DNA of 64,000 nt from positions 4,341,001 through 4,405,000 of the forward strand of contig CM032123.1 of assembly GCA_018894105.1 (NCBI GenBank), given 5' to 3'. The notes below the pieces were generated by a model, which had not been told where the DNA came from, ran no database searches, and was given only the letters and a program-made list of their open reading frames with translations. Each line of letters opens with the position of its first letter. Within the stretch, counting starts at the first letter, position 1. The stretch comes from Jacaranda mimosifolia (Eukaryota > Streptophyta > Magnoliopsida > Lamiales > Bignoniaceae). Below, in pieces: positions 1 to 11,298 of this stretch. The position numbers and the translations under genes are program-made.

Positions 1-1507
1 TAATAGCAATGGGTGTATATTTGATCGTGTGCATTTAATTATTAAAATATAATTAATATAATATGCATGTATGTATAGAAATATTAATTGATAATAATAA
101 AATTTTAATGTAAAGAAATTTATGTTCATCAAATAAACTTATAAAAATGAAGTTTGCATGTAAGCTTCAAACTCATTTATGCAGTTTGCAAGTCATAAAG
201 TAATTAGTAGTAAAAATAATAAAATAATATAGATCAGAGAGAATATATTAGCAATAAAAAATTGAAAAGATAGCTAGGGAAAATTGTAGAGCAATGGAGG
301 TACTATATAACCTTCATTAATGATTTTGGAACTACAAAATAATAATACTGGGGTTGTAACTTATATTACATTTTGAGTTATGAAGATTAAAAGATTAAAT
401 AAATGTATTTTTGGTACATTACTGAAAAATACAATTAAAGGATTGTTGCATTATTAACAATATGAATTAAGTAACAACTAATTTTATCTCATTACAATAA
501 TAATTTTTACAAGTTTAATAATAAAAAAAATTTAATTTAATTTTTACCAATGGCAATTAATCGATGCATTTTGATAATTTTTATTATTACTAGATTATTA
601 TACATATATTACTAATTATTAATATTAATAATTTATTCATTTGCTTTTATTTGTATTAAATCATAATACGACACGATGAATATTATAATTACTTAAATTA
701 GTAAAAATAAAAATTATTATCATTTAATGTATATCATTAGTGATAATTTTGATATTATTATTTAATTTTTTATCATTAATATTACATATATATAGCCCTT
801 ACCTAATTCCTGTCACATGTTCAGTACCCAAATTCAGAAAATAAAATAAATAAATAAATAATAATAATAATAATAAATAAATAAATAAATAAAAAACCCA
901 CTGAAATTTAAAGAAACATAAGTAGAATGATGGCTTCGTGACAGGCTAGGTCCGGCAATTATTGGCAAAATTGTAGGCCCAGAGCAATAATCTATACAGT
1001 TCAATGGACGGGTGACAATTGACACCATTCATTCATTCATTAGGTTTCCATTTTTTCTTTTTATTTATAAATATATATAAATAAAACTTTGCAAGATTTT
1101 AGTTACTACCATGAGACTGATTGAATTATAATTTTGTCCCTATGCCTTTGTCCATTAATTGCAGTGGGGAGTGTGTTGGCCAAAAATTTAAAATCCACAT
1201 TTTCTTTTAACACTATGGATATTGCGATCATTTGTCTCTAAACCATTTAAAGGAGTACCAAAAATATTCTTTTTGTGGACCTTTAAATAATTTGGTCATA
1301 ATTGGGATGATGCCATATAGCATAATTTATTTATTTTTAAAAAGAAAAAAAAACTCATCGTCATGACATATTATTTCTACGTGTATAAAATAGTAATCGA
1401 ATATTTTGAGAGCATAAGTAAAAAGAAGGGAATTGTGACAGTGAACCATGAGTACACTAGTGAGAAATTGGAGTTATGAACTATTTGTGGGGCTATTTTT
1501 GAATTTT
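1..1507. other. AT-rich intergenic DNA, no gene seen
   Basis: No reading frame with recognisable protein content was found. The stretch is dominated by A/T runs and short repeats, including a TAA/TAAA simple repeat near 840-895. It ends at the target duplication of the retrotransposon that follows. Confidence 0.7.
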
Positions 1508-1512
1508 GATAT

Positions 1513-2176
1513 TGATATGGGATGGCTCAAATACCTTGGCCCAAACCAAGCTGGCCCAGAGACGCAACACTAGGGCCAATCTTGAATCTGAAGCCCATAG
1601 GTGCAATCGACCTAGATCGACCTCTCTCTTGGCTGTGCCTCCGTGACAGAACGGTGTCTGGTTGACACAGTATTGTATCCTGCCACCACATTAAATACAC
1701 TGATGGGCGGCATGTCTCCGCATTAATAGCGTATGCCACCCCCTCTCATCGCTTGACACAGCAGGCGCCTCAACAGTGTATTGTCATGTCCTTGAAACCT
1801 GGAAGGACAATTATCTGGAAAGATGCAGGGAGATGTAATTACTAATCACCCATTCCACAAGGTTAAAGGCCCCTGAAGGCATTCAGGGGCATCTCAGACA
1901 ATTCCCCCAAAAGGGAGAAGGCTATAAATACTCTTATTTTCAACCTTTCTAAGGTACGCTCTCATACATACACAAAGCCCTTACTCTGCTGTTCGATATC
2001 TCGTCGATCCATACTGACTTGAGCGTTGGAGGACCTAAGCCGAGGGCTCCTCGGCTAGCCTAACGTTTACTGTGATTGCAGGATTCACCCCACCTAAACA
2101 AGAATCCCGACCAGTCAGGTCGAGTCTCATTTAAATTAGTAGTTGGACCCATATCCAGCAAATCAAACACGTATCA
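1513..2176 (+). repeat. 5' long terminal repeat
   Basis: The 664-bp repeat begins TGATATGGGATGG, ends CGTATCA and matches 9271-9914 along its whole length. It contains a TATA box, and a CT-rich stretch lies downstream of it. Compared with the 3' copy it has a small insertion near its start (around 1526-1540) and a few extra bases near 2105, which explains the 20-bp length difference. Confidence 0.92.
1922..1929 (+). promoter_or_regulatory. LTR TATA box
   Basis: The motif is TATAAATA in the context GGCTATAAATACTC. It is conserved in the 3' LTR at 9667-9674, so it probably marks the U3 promoter of the element. Transcription would start about 30 bp downstream. Confidence 0.6.
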
Positions 2177-2200
2177 TTTGGTGCCATCTATGGGAAACCC
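2177..2200 (+). other. Primer-binding region of the retrotransposon
   Basis: The sequence directly after the LTR end reads TTTGGTGCCATCTATGGGAA, the usual place and style of a tRNA primer site in this group of gypsy elements. The matching tRNA cannot be identified without a tRNA set. Confidence 0.55.
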
Positions 2201-2218
2201 TGAATCCTCTATCGAAAA

Positions 2219-5200
2219 TGGTAGACACCAGGGTTGAGCCTATCGAGGAGTTCAAAACAATAGAGCTCGAACCCGGGAACCCCAACAAAACCACCAGGGT
2301 CGGGAGTGGTATGGGAGATCTATTGGAATGTCTTATGGTCGACTTCCTCCGACGCAACATTGATGTCTTCGCGTGGAAAGCCGTAGATCTTCAAGGCATC
2401 GACCCCAACATCATTGTCCATCGACTCAATGTGGACCCAGCTCACAAGCCAGTAAGGCGGAAAAAAAGAACCTTCAACGCTGAGAGGTCGCAAATCATCG
2501 AGGAGGAGGTTAGCAAGCTCTTAGAGGCAGGATATATTGTAGAAATTCAGTACCCTTCTTGGCTTTGTAATGTTGTACTTGTCCCTAAAAATGAGGGAAA
2601 ATGGAGGATGTGTAATGATTTCACTGACTTGAATAAAGCTTGCCCGAAAGATCCTTACCCCTTGCCTCGTATAGATTTGTTAGTTGATTCTACTGCTGGA
2701 TGTGAACTGCTCAGTATGACGGATGCCTTCCAAGGCTATTATCAAATATGCATGGCACCTGAGGATAGGGACAAGACCTCTTTCGTCGTCCCTAACGGTG
2801 TATTCTGTTTCCTGGTCATGCCCTTTGGACTCAAAAACACAGGTGCAACGTACCAAAGATTCGTCAATTTTATGTTCAAAAACGAGATCGGAAGGTCGAT
2901 GGAGGTCTATGTAGACGACATGATTGTAAAAACAGAGAAGGTCGAGGACCACCTGGCCGACCTCAGCCATGCCTTTGCCATATTGAGGGCTTTCGGCATG
3001 AAACTCAACCCTAACAAGTGTACATTTGGTTGCGAGGAGGCAAGTTCCTCGGGTATATGGTCAGTCAGAGAGGGATTGAGGCAAATCCGCAGAAGATCCA
3101 AGCGATCCTCGACATCACTCCACCCTGCACAGTTCAACAAGTTCAATGTCTGATCGGCAGGGTCATTGCCCTCGGCAGATTCATAGCTCGTTTGGCTGAT
3201 AAGAGCCTACATTTCTTCAAAATCCTCACAAAAGCCAAGAAATCTGGGTTCCAGTGGGATCAGCATTGTGATCGAGCTTTGGTCGAGCTCAAGCAATACT
3301 TGTCTTCGCCGCCCATGCTCGTCAAACCGGAGCTGGGATAAGTTTTACAACTGTATCTAGCAGTGTCATCGGCTTCGATCAATTCTGTGTTAACATCAAC
3401 AAGAGAAGGGACTCCCCATCCGGTGTATTATTGCAGCAAAGCCTTGCACAGACCCGAGCACAATTATTTGGAGATCGAAAAGTTTACTCTAGCCCTCGTC
3501 ACGTCGGCAAGGAAGCTACGACCCTACTTTCAATCCCATGCGATCGTGGTGCTAACGAATCAGCCATTAAAGCAGGTGTTGTCGAAGCCCAACACTTCAG
3601 GTCGACTCACTAAATAGGCTATCGAGCTCGGAGAATTCCACATCACATTTCAACCGTGGACCGCCATAAAAGCACAAGTCTTGGCCGACTTCATCGTCGA
3701 AAGACTCGACCTACAGACGTAAAATGTTGACAACACATCGGTATAGACCCTACATGTGGATGGATCAGCAACCGCATTAGGAGGCGGGATAGGTGTATCC
3801 CTCCGTTCCCCATTTGCTGAAGAGTATGATTTCGCAATAAAACTTGACTTCCCAGTCACCAACAACGAAGCAGAATATGAGGCTCTCATCGCAGAAATGT
3901 GTATGGCCACAACCCGCGGAGTCGAGCAGCTTGCAGCATTCACCGATTCTCAACTGGTCGCAGAGCAGGTCGAGGGCAATTTCGAGGCGAAGGAGCTCAA
4001 AATGACCCAATACCTGTCAGAAGTAAAACAATTACAGCAGTTGTTCAAGAGCTTTACCCTGAGCCAGGTCCCTCGGGCAGAGAACGAATGAGCAAACGCG
4101 CTCTCGAAGCTCGCTAGTTCGACGAAGGATACCAGAGAAAGGACCATAACATTTTTGGCGACTGACAAACCTTGTGTCGATGCCACCAATCATAGCCTCA
4201 TCGGATGCATCGAAGAGACAACTTTCTCCTGGCAAGAGCCAATCAAACTTTACTTGAGACAAGGTACCCTGCCCACCAACGACAAGGAGGCCAGCAGACT
4301 CAGAGGGCTGGCAGCCAAGTTTGTGCTAGATGAGCATGGACAGCTTTATAGGAGGTCGATATCAAGACCTCCACTGAGGTGTCTAGAATCCGATGATACA
4401 TGTCGGCATCTGAGGCAACCATTCTAGCGGCCGATCTTTAGCACACAAGGTTGTCCGTTATGATTATTTTTGGCCGACTTTATTGCAGGACTCAATCGAC
4501 TTCACTAGAAAATGTCCGTCGTGCCAGATCCACTCAAACATTTAGCACCAACCAGCCACATTGATGATCAACGTTCAGATCACCTGGCCATTCGACCAGT
4601 GGGGGATCGACATAGTGGGATCTCTCCTGAAGACTTCAGGCCAGCGTAAGTTTATTATAGTGGCGGTTGAGTACTTCACTAAATGGGTAGAAGCCGAAGC
4701 AGTTCCGAAGATTACCAATGTGGCCATTAAAAGTTTCATTTGGAAAAATATAATCTGTCGATTTGGGTTGCCTAAGGTCTTAATCTCGGATAATGGCACC
4801 CAGTTTCAAACCAGAACACGAGAAAGTGGTGCGAAACCTTGGGAATCGCCCAACACTTCACTTCAGTGGGGAACCCTTAGTCTAATGGCCAGACCGAGGT
4901 CACAAACAGAACTGTTCTGGACCACCTCAAGACTCGAATAGCAGAGACAGAAGCCAGTTGGGCAGACGACCTCCTAGGGGTGCTTTGGGCTTATAGAACG
5001 ACACCTTGAACAGCCACGGGCCGCAGCCCGTTCAGCCTAGTCTAGGGGTCCGAGGCAATAATACCGTCTGAGCTGATTCAGCATACAGCTCGGGTGATCC
5101 ACTATAACCCGATCACAAATGTATCGGAGAGGACTCTGGATCTAGTCACTGTCGACGAGCAGCGCCACGCAACCTACAACACAAATGCAGTGATATCGGT

Positions 5201-5410
5201 CGAAAATGGCGAAATGCTATAACGGGACAGTACGACCCCGGAGTTTCAAGGTTGGCGACCTCGTTCTCAAGAAAGTGAAAGTGTAAAAAAACGTCAGAAA
5301 ACTTGATCCAAAATGGGAGGGACCTTACTCAGTGGTTAAAGTGTTAAAAAACAAGGCCTACCAGCTAGCGGAGGCCATGAACTACCTCGACCTTGGAATG
5401 CAGTAAATTT
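2219..5410 (+). pseudogene. Degenerate pol (reverse transcriptase, RNase H, integrase)
   Basis: This is the remnant of a Ty3/gypsy polyprotein. The first ATG after the primer site (2219) opens directly into pol sequence. Reverse transcriptase is clear: WRMCNDFTDLNKACPKD, the PLPRID segment, MPFGLKNTGATYQR and the catalytic YVDDMIVK near 2910-2933. A frameshift near 3035-3045 moves the reading to another frame (GKFLGYMVSQRGIEANP). In-frame stops follow at about 3340, 3613 and 3720. RNase H signatures follow (VDGSA, NNEAEYEAL, TDSQLV; 3756-4090). The integrase has a partial zinc-binding part (FTRKCPSCQI) and core motifs WGIDIVG and ISDNGTQF around 4600-4800, then breaks into several frames up to about 5400. 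No gag or aspartic protease is present upstream, so a complete polyprotein cannot be made. Confidence 0.9.
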
Positions 5411-5515
5411 GAAAAAAAAAAATTATGTAAAGGGCCGTTGGCACCCATTGTATCTCTCCACGGAAATAAAATTATGGCACGTTCAAACTATATGAAACTT
5501 GTAGAATCTCCCAAG

Positions 5516-6065
5516 TAGTCGACCCCATAGTCGACAAAGCAGGCTTTTCGCCGCTAAGTCGAGGTCTATGAGCCAAGACCAAACAGTCGACCTCGTAGTC
5601 GACAAAATAGGCTTTCCGCCGTTAAGTCAAGGCCTATGAGCCAAGACCAAGCAATCGACCTCATAGTCGACAAAATAGGCTTTTCGTCGCTAAGTCGAGG
5701 CCTATGAGCCAAGACCAAACAGTCGACCCCATAGTCGACAAAATAGGCTTTTCGCTGCTAAGTCGAGGCCTATGAGTCAAGACCAAGCAGTCGACCCCGT
5801 AGTCGACAAAATAGGTTTTCCGCCGCTAAGTTGAGGCCTATGAGCTGAGACCACAAAATTGACCCCGTAGTTGACAAAACATGCTTCACGCCGCCAATTC
5901 GAAGCTTATTAGCTGAGACCACAAAGTAGATCCCATAGTTGACAAAACATGCTTTGCACCGCCAAGTCGAGGCTTATTAGCCAAGACCACAAAGTCAACC
6001 CCCCAATCGACGAAGCAGTTTTCATACCGCCAAGTCAAGACAATCCAGCCGAGGCTAGACAGTTG
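5516..6065 (+). repeat. 68-bp tandem repeat array inside the retrotransposon
   Basis: About eight head-to-tail units share the pattern AGTCGACCCCATAGTCGAC, then AAAATAGGCTTTTCGCCGC, then AAGTCGAGGCCTATGAGCC. Unit starts are at about 5521, 5588, 5656, 5724 and 5792, which gives a 67-68 bp period. Later units are more diverged. The array lies between integrase and the antisense frame, where Tat-lineage elements commonly carry variable tandem repeats. Each unit contains two GTCGAC palindromes. Confidence 0.9.
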
Positions 6066-6339
6066 ACTAAATAAGGCTAACTATTACGCTTGCTTATCAA
6101 TCACGATTTACTCGACGTGGACCAAGAATGAATTTCATAAAATACAACATCATATATTCGACGAGGGCCATGAACGAATGCTACTTGATATGCTTGCGAG
6201 CATTCACCCAAGAATTTCAATACGCAGGATAATAATCACTGCAGTCAATACCTGTTAAATAACATGCTCATTAATGGGAATATCTTATACCAAAAGCAAA
6301 AATAACCATCGTTGAACATGGAATAATAAAAATACCCAT

Positions 6340-8919
6340 TCATCCATCAATATTTGAAAGCCTCATCGAGACATAAAAATCACAAATCTTTAAAAGCCTC
6401 ATCGAGGCATATGCATCCCTTCTCAAAAAAATAATAGAAAAAAGCAATGAGAATAAATGATCAAGCCTAGTTGGAGCTGGCAACCTTCTCAATATCAGGC
6501 CCAACCTCCTTGGCAACAGGAGCAGCAGTAGGCGTAAGCTCAGGCAAAGCCACGGAAATAAGGACAACAGCAGTTGCTGGTCGAGAAGCGTCGACAACAT
6601 CTTGTAAGAATTGGTGTTCAGGAATTGGGAAATATGCAGTGGCATCGACTGTCCCTTCCGACACCTCGAAGGCAAAATCGCCGGCAAACTCAAACTCCCT
6701 GGCGAAAACCTTTTCTCGACTTTGGCCCATTTTTTTTCTTCTTCAGTCAATTTGACCTCTGGCGCGCCCTCCACCCCTGCGGCCTCAACGATCGGTTCCT
6801 TGGCATTGCCCTCTCCCTCGGGGTAAGGTCGCAGCTGCTCGTCGAACAAGTGGCTTATACACAATCGATCTTCAGGTTGAAAGCTGTAGCCCAAAAATTG
6901 CAACTGCTTAACGGCCTTCTCGAATGAGCTCCGGGCATGGTTGAGAGCAAGAACGACACTAGCATCTTGGAATGCAGAACTTAACATGAATTGTTGCACA
7001 GCCTCCCAACGTACCAGCGGCAGTATCCTGTTGTACTCAGTCCGGGCCTCCGCTAGACCTGCATTTCGGCCCGTAGATCGATCAGAATCGTAACCGACTT
7101 GCAGATCCAACTGCAGCTTTTTCACCAGCCCGTCCATTTTGGTCCTCTCCTTGACCGCCAGGATCACCTGTTCATCCTTCTGCTCGAGGTCCTTGGTCAG
7201 CTGGCCGACCTGTCTCTCCAGCTCATCGACTCTCATCTGCAAAGACTCGAGTTGAGCCTTCAGAGCCTCCGTGTCCCTTCCGGCCTCCAGCTGCTCCCGA
7301 ACAGCTAGGGCCAGCTCCGAGCTCGAATAAAAGTTGTAGCCCAGTTGCCCGATCTGAAAGATAAAAGCCATCAGATACTCGACCAGAATGCAATGATACA
7401 AAAATAAAAGGAGGGAACTCTACCATGTTGGCATGATAAGCTAACTCTCGAAGAGCCGCGTCCTAGCTCAGTCCCATGATCCTCCTCTGGTTAGCCATGA
7501 ACTAACTTGCCAGCAAGACCTTCAAAGGAGTGACCCCGGTAGGCCCCGCAGTGTCCATACACAAGGAATTATGCACGACAGGACTCGGCTCTGCCACGAA
7601 TCGAGGAGAGGGGAATTTTGATAAGTTGAACTGTATCTCATCCTCTCAATCCCCAAAAAGATCGTTCCCTGATTGGCGGCCCCGACCCCGCTGCTTTGCC
7701 TTTTCCCTTGCCGGCAGCAACTTTCTTCAGAGCAGGCCCTCCTTGCTCCACCATGGCTCACTTGCCCCGACCTGCGGGGCTGTTGCCTACGGTCGCTAGT
7801 TGTCGACCAGGTGATGGCGTCGGGGAATGAGTTGGCGCTGCAACCTCTGTGCATGGCTCCTCGATGGCAACGGCTGCTCGACGAGCCGTCGGACCCCGTC
7901 GTCGCTGTTTATTTCTCTTTGCTCTTGCCAGAGCCTCTGCCCTCGATCTATTTATGATACCTACGCGATCTGCCGAGCAACAAATTAACAACAGTCAAAA
8001 ACCATAACAACAATGAAAAAGCAACAAAATTACAAGAAACGCTGTCTACCTAGCTGATCATTCGTAGGCAAATCTAACGGAGCCGGCGATAATCAAGCCA
8101 ACACTAAATGTCTCTCCTCGATAAAAACTGAGGCTTCCATCTGGCCAAATTCGACCAGGTCCCGAACAAAGGTGTTTGGACAGGTCGGGGGTAAGGTTCC
8201 CCAATGCCCCCTCCACCAGCCCCGTGGAATATTGAAACCCACACTCGAACAAATAGGTATCATTTTTTTCATTCTTGCCCATATGAAGAAGCAGAGGCTA
8301 TGAGGAATTTACGGCGTGGTCGAGCGGTTAAATAATAGAAGCCCGACTCATCGGCGCTACCCGAATTGCGAGACATGGGTAGATGAAAGAGATTGGAAAA
8401 GTTTTTGAAGCTGGCGGGCTGGTTGAACAGATGCATCAAAACAATGAAACTACAGATAGTGGAGAAACAGTTGGGCAGCAGCTGGGTTATGCACACTTGG
8501 AGACCCCTAAGAAAATTAACCATACTATCACTTAGGGGGAACCTAAGACCACATTTAAAAGCGTCCTCAAAAACAATTATACAACCTGCTGGAGGACGAT
8601 GCATTCGACCAGTCCCCCCGGGAGTTAGAAGTTCGTATTTAATGGGAATATGATATAACTGCCTAAGGCATCTCAGGTCGACAGGGTTTATGGAAGACAC
8701 AATCTCACTATAGTGATTTGGCGTGAATAATCGACCCCGCGAAGGAGGAATTTGGCTTGGCCTAGCTTCATCCCTCTCGCGGTCGCGGCTCGAGCTGCTG
8801 GAACTGGAATCGTCACTCGACGACTCATTGGATTGTCCAGTAACATATTTAGACCTATCAGATTGGGTGGCCTCACTATCCTCCCCTCGACTACCCTCAG
8901 AACTGTATAAACCCAGCAT
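6340..8919 (-). pseudogene. Antisense ORF of the retrotransposon, gypsy-associated plant protein
   Basis: A coding region runs opposite to pol and is broken into several frames. Its N-terminal part (8919-8269) has an acidic/serine-rich start and then a segment resembling the plant 'putative gypsy type transposon' domain (my reading of PF04195): HYSEIVSSINPVDLRCL, RMHRPPAGCIIVFEDAF and LRFPLSDSMVNFLRGLQV. A frameshift near 8270 passes to the frame 8282-8058 (PDLSKHL, SLSFYRGETF). A basic, proline-rich linker lies around 7990-7530. The C-terminal part (7401 to about 6720) is a strong coiled coil (REQLEAGRDTEALKAQLESL, RVDELERQVGQLTKDLEQKD), and another frameshift near 6720 leads to the end (EFAGDFAFEVSEGTVDATAY). 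Such antisense frames are known in Tat-type elements, and their function is not established. Introns cannot be excluded as an alternative to frameshifts. Confidence 0.7.
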
Positions 8920-9255
8920 GATGTCAAGAATCTAAAAGACACGAAGTAGAAATGAAGGAACTCTTATTGAATGCAACAGCTAAAAGCATAAAATCTTGGA
9001 TGCGAGGACGTTTGGACAAGCAATCGATCAGAAGCTAATGCGGTAAAAGTAAAAATGGTTATTTTTACTGCGGATATTTATAGGGGAGCAAACGCGCGAA
9101 ACCAAGCGCCTGTAATAATGCATGTAACCGCCACGCCGCCCCACGCTCCTCACGATGTGACCGCTTAATAAATGAACCAAACCCTGGTCAATTCTTACAA
9201 ATACCCAGTAAACTACTTTCCAACGCCTCTCGTCGATTCCTCGTTCAACCTTGCG

Positions 9256-9270
9256 AAATGGGGGGACTCA
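9256..9270 (+). other. Polypurine tract
   Basis: AAATGGGGGGACTCA lies immediately before the 3' LTR, where the plus-strand primer of LTR retrotransposons sits. Confidence 0.75.
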
Positions 9271-9914
9271 TGATATGAGATGGCCCAAACCAAGCTGGCC
9301 CAGGGATGCAGCACCAGGGCCAATCTTGCATCTGAAGCCCATAAGCGCAATTGACCTAGATCGACCTCTCTCTTGACTGTGCCTCCATAACATAATTATG
9401 TCTGGTCGACACAGTATTGTACCCTACCACCACATTAAATGCACTGATGGGCGGCATGCCTCCGCATTAATGGCGTATGCCACCCCCCTCACCGCCTAAC
9501 AAAGCAGGCGCCTCAACAGTGTACTGTCATATCCTTGAAACCTAGAAGGGCAGTTGTCTGGAAAGATGCAGTGAGAGGTAATTACTAATCACCCCTTGCA
9601 CAAGGGTAAAGGCCCCTGAAGGCATTCAGGGGCATCTCAGACAATTCCCCAAAAAGGGAAAAAGGCTATAAATACTCTCATTTTCAACCTTTCTAAGGTA
9701 TGCTCTCATACATACACAAAACCCTTACTCTGCTTCTCGATATCTCGTCGATCCATACTGACTTGAGCGTCGGAGGGCCTAAGCCGAGGGCTGCTTGGCT
9801 AGCCTAACGTTTACTGTGATTGCAGGATTCACCCCATCTAAACAAGAACCAGTCAGGTCGAGTCTCATTCAAATTAGTAGTTGGACCCATATCTAGCAAA
9901 TCGAACACGTATCA
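9271..9914 (+). repeat. 3' long terminal repeat
   Basis: The 644-bp repeat starts TGATATGAGATGG, ends GTATCA and pairs with 1513-2176. Its TATA box is at 9667-9674. It differs from the 5' copy by many transitions, several in CG or CNG contexts, as expected for a methylated, ageing element. Confidence 0.92.
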
Positions 9915-9919
9915 GATAT

Positions 9920-10920
9920 ATTAATGTGAAATTTTCGGCCCGCCGCCAAAACACTTTTTTATCATTACTAGGCATCGTGACACGTGATCTTGAGTGCATA
10001 AATTTAGTTTAACATAAATAGTAAAGAAAAATATTTTTTGTACAATAGCCCTTATATCTAATGATAACCATACTGAATAACATCGACTAACATAAGCTTA
10101 TATATAATAAATAAATCCTATATCAAAAGTTTAAAAATATGGGATATACTTGCCTACACATTCCAAAATAAATTTTATTATATTTTCACTATATTACTGT
10201 GTTACATAATTTTATATCGAGTGATAAATACATTTTTGAAATTAATATAAAAATTAAGGATATAATTGATAATGCAAAATTTAGTATAACATGATGTAAT
10301 TGCTACTTGTAAGAGGCTTTCCTTTTATATATATATATATATATAAATGATTATATCTGTTGTTCATTATATCAAAATAACAAATAATAATGAAATACAA
10401 TCGCTAATTGTATATCAATATATAATTTAATCAAAGAAGGAAATTACTATTAAAGTAGACAAATTATTTGAAACGGGATTCAAACCTGAGCGATGCCAGT
10501 TTTTTTTTTTTTTTTGACCTTTTTCCCTTACGTTAGAGATTAGCTATAAAAAAGCATTTTTCTGGGTGCCTTTTTTGGGGCTAAAATTAGAGGAATTTGA
10601 CATTGAATTATTTGAATTAAGTGAGTACTATTTAGAAAATGAGATTAATTTAAATTCACATGAATATTCCCAAGCAATTGCATCAGCCGCAGCCATTATC
10701 CCGAATTACTGCATTACCTTTTTTAATTTTTAAAAAAATAATGAATTAAATCTTTTATTATAAATATGACAAAAATTCAATAAACACAATTATAATGACT
10801 CACAACTTGAAGGAAAAGATCTAAATTTTCAGGAAAAAAAATTATCAGACTAGACAAATATTGAGAAATAAATGAGAAAAAAGCCATACCTGATCTCGTT
10901 TAATTGTGAAGTCTCAAAGT
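9920..10920. other. AT-rich intergenic DNA
   Basis: No gene is seen. The stretch contains an AT dinucleotide repeat near 10325-10345 and a poly-T tract near 10500-10516. Confidence 0.6.
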
Positions 10921-10929
10921 CCCTTGATA

Positions 10930-11289
10930 GGGTAAATTACAAAAATAAGACTGTGACTATGGCTAATTCGCAACGTATGACTGAAATTTATGATGATATT
11001 AAAATATAGCCAAAATTCATTATAAAAAAAAAAAGGACAGTGACCGCCAGAAAATACAGTCAACATCGGTGATTGCTTGTGTGGCGCTTGCGTGGCACCT
11101 GCACCAATGTTCCACACATGCGCCACACAAGCGCTACGTAAGTAATCACGGGCACTGACGGTGTTTTTCGACGACCGCTCTCTTTTTTTGTCGATTTTAA
11201 TTAGTTTTTATCCTACTTTAATATCTTCATAAATTTCAGTCCTAAAATACAAAATGACCATCACTAAGGTCCTACTTTTGCAATTTTCC
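10930..11289. mobile_element. MULE-like MITE with long terminal inverted repeats
   Basis: The left end (GGGTAAATTACAAAAATAAG) and the reverse complement of the right end (GGAAAATTGCAAAAGTAGGA) align for about 75-90 bp, including a shared ACTGAAATTTATGA block. The flanks CCCTTGATA (10921-10929) and CCCTTGATT (11290-11298) form an almost perfect 9-bp target duplication, the size typical of Mutator-like elements. The core is richer in GC and has its own partial palindromes (CGCCACACAAGCG). No transposase is present, so the element is non-autonomous. Confidence 0.7.
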
Positions 11290-11298
11290 CCCTTGATT

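Larger units (their letters stand above)
1508..9919 (+). mobile_element. Ty3/gypsy LTR retrotransposon, Tat-like, degenerate
   Basis: The element is bounded by two near-identical long terminal repeats that start TGATATG and end GTATCA. It is flanked by a perfect 5-bp target duplication GATAT at 1508-1512 and 9915-9919. In order it holds the 5' LTR, a primer-binding region, a pol remnant (reverse transcriptase, RNase H, integrase), a 68-bp tandem array, a long antisense coding region, a polypurine tract and the 3' LTR. An extra, often antisense, reading frame and a tandem-repeat region between pol and the 3' LTR are known traits of the Tat lineage, which is the basis for the assignment. Gag and protease are missing and pol carries stops and frameshifts, so this copy cannot be autonomous. 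The two LTRs differ by several indels and many transitions, so the insertion is not recent. Confidence 0.9.

Noticed and set aside
834..1028. Short minus-strand frame with a Tyr/Phe-rich tail
   Set aside because: The tail is a TAA/AAAT simple repeat read as protein; there is no homology-like content.
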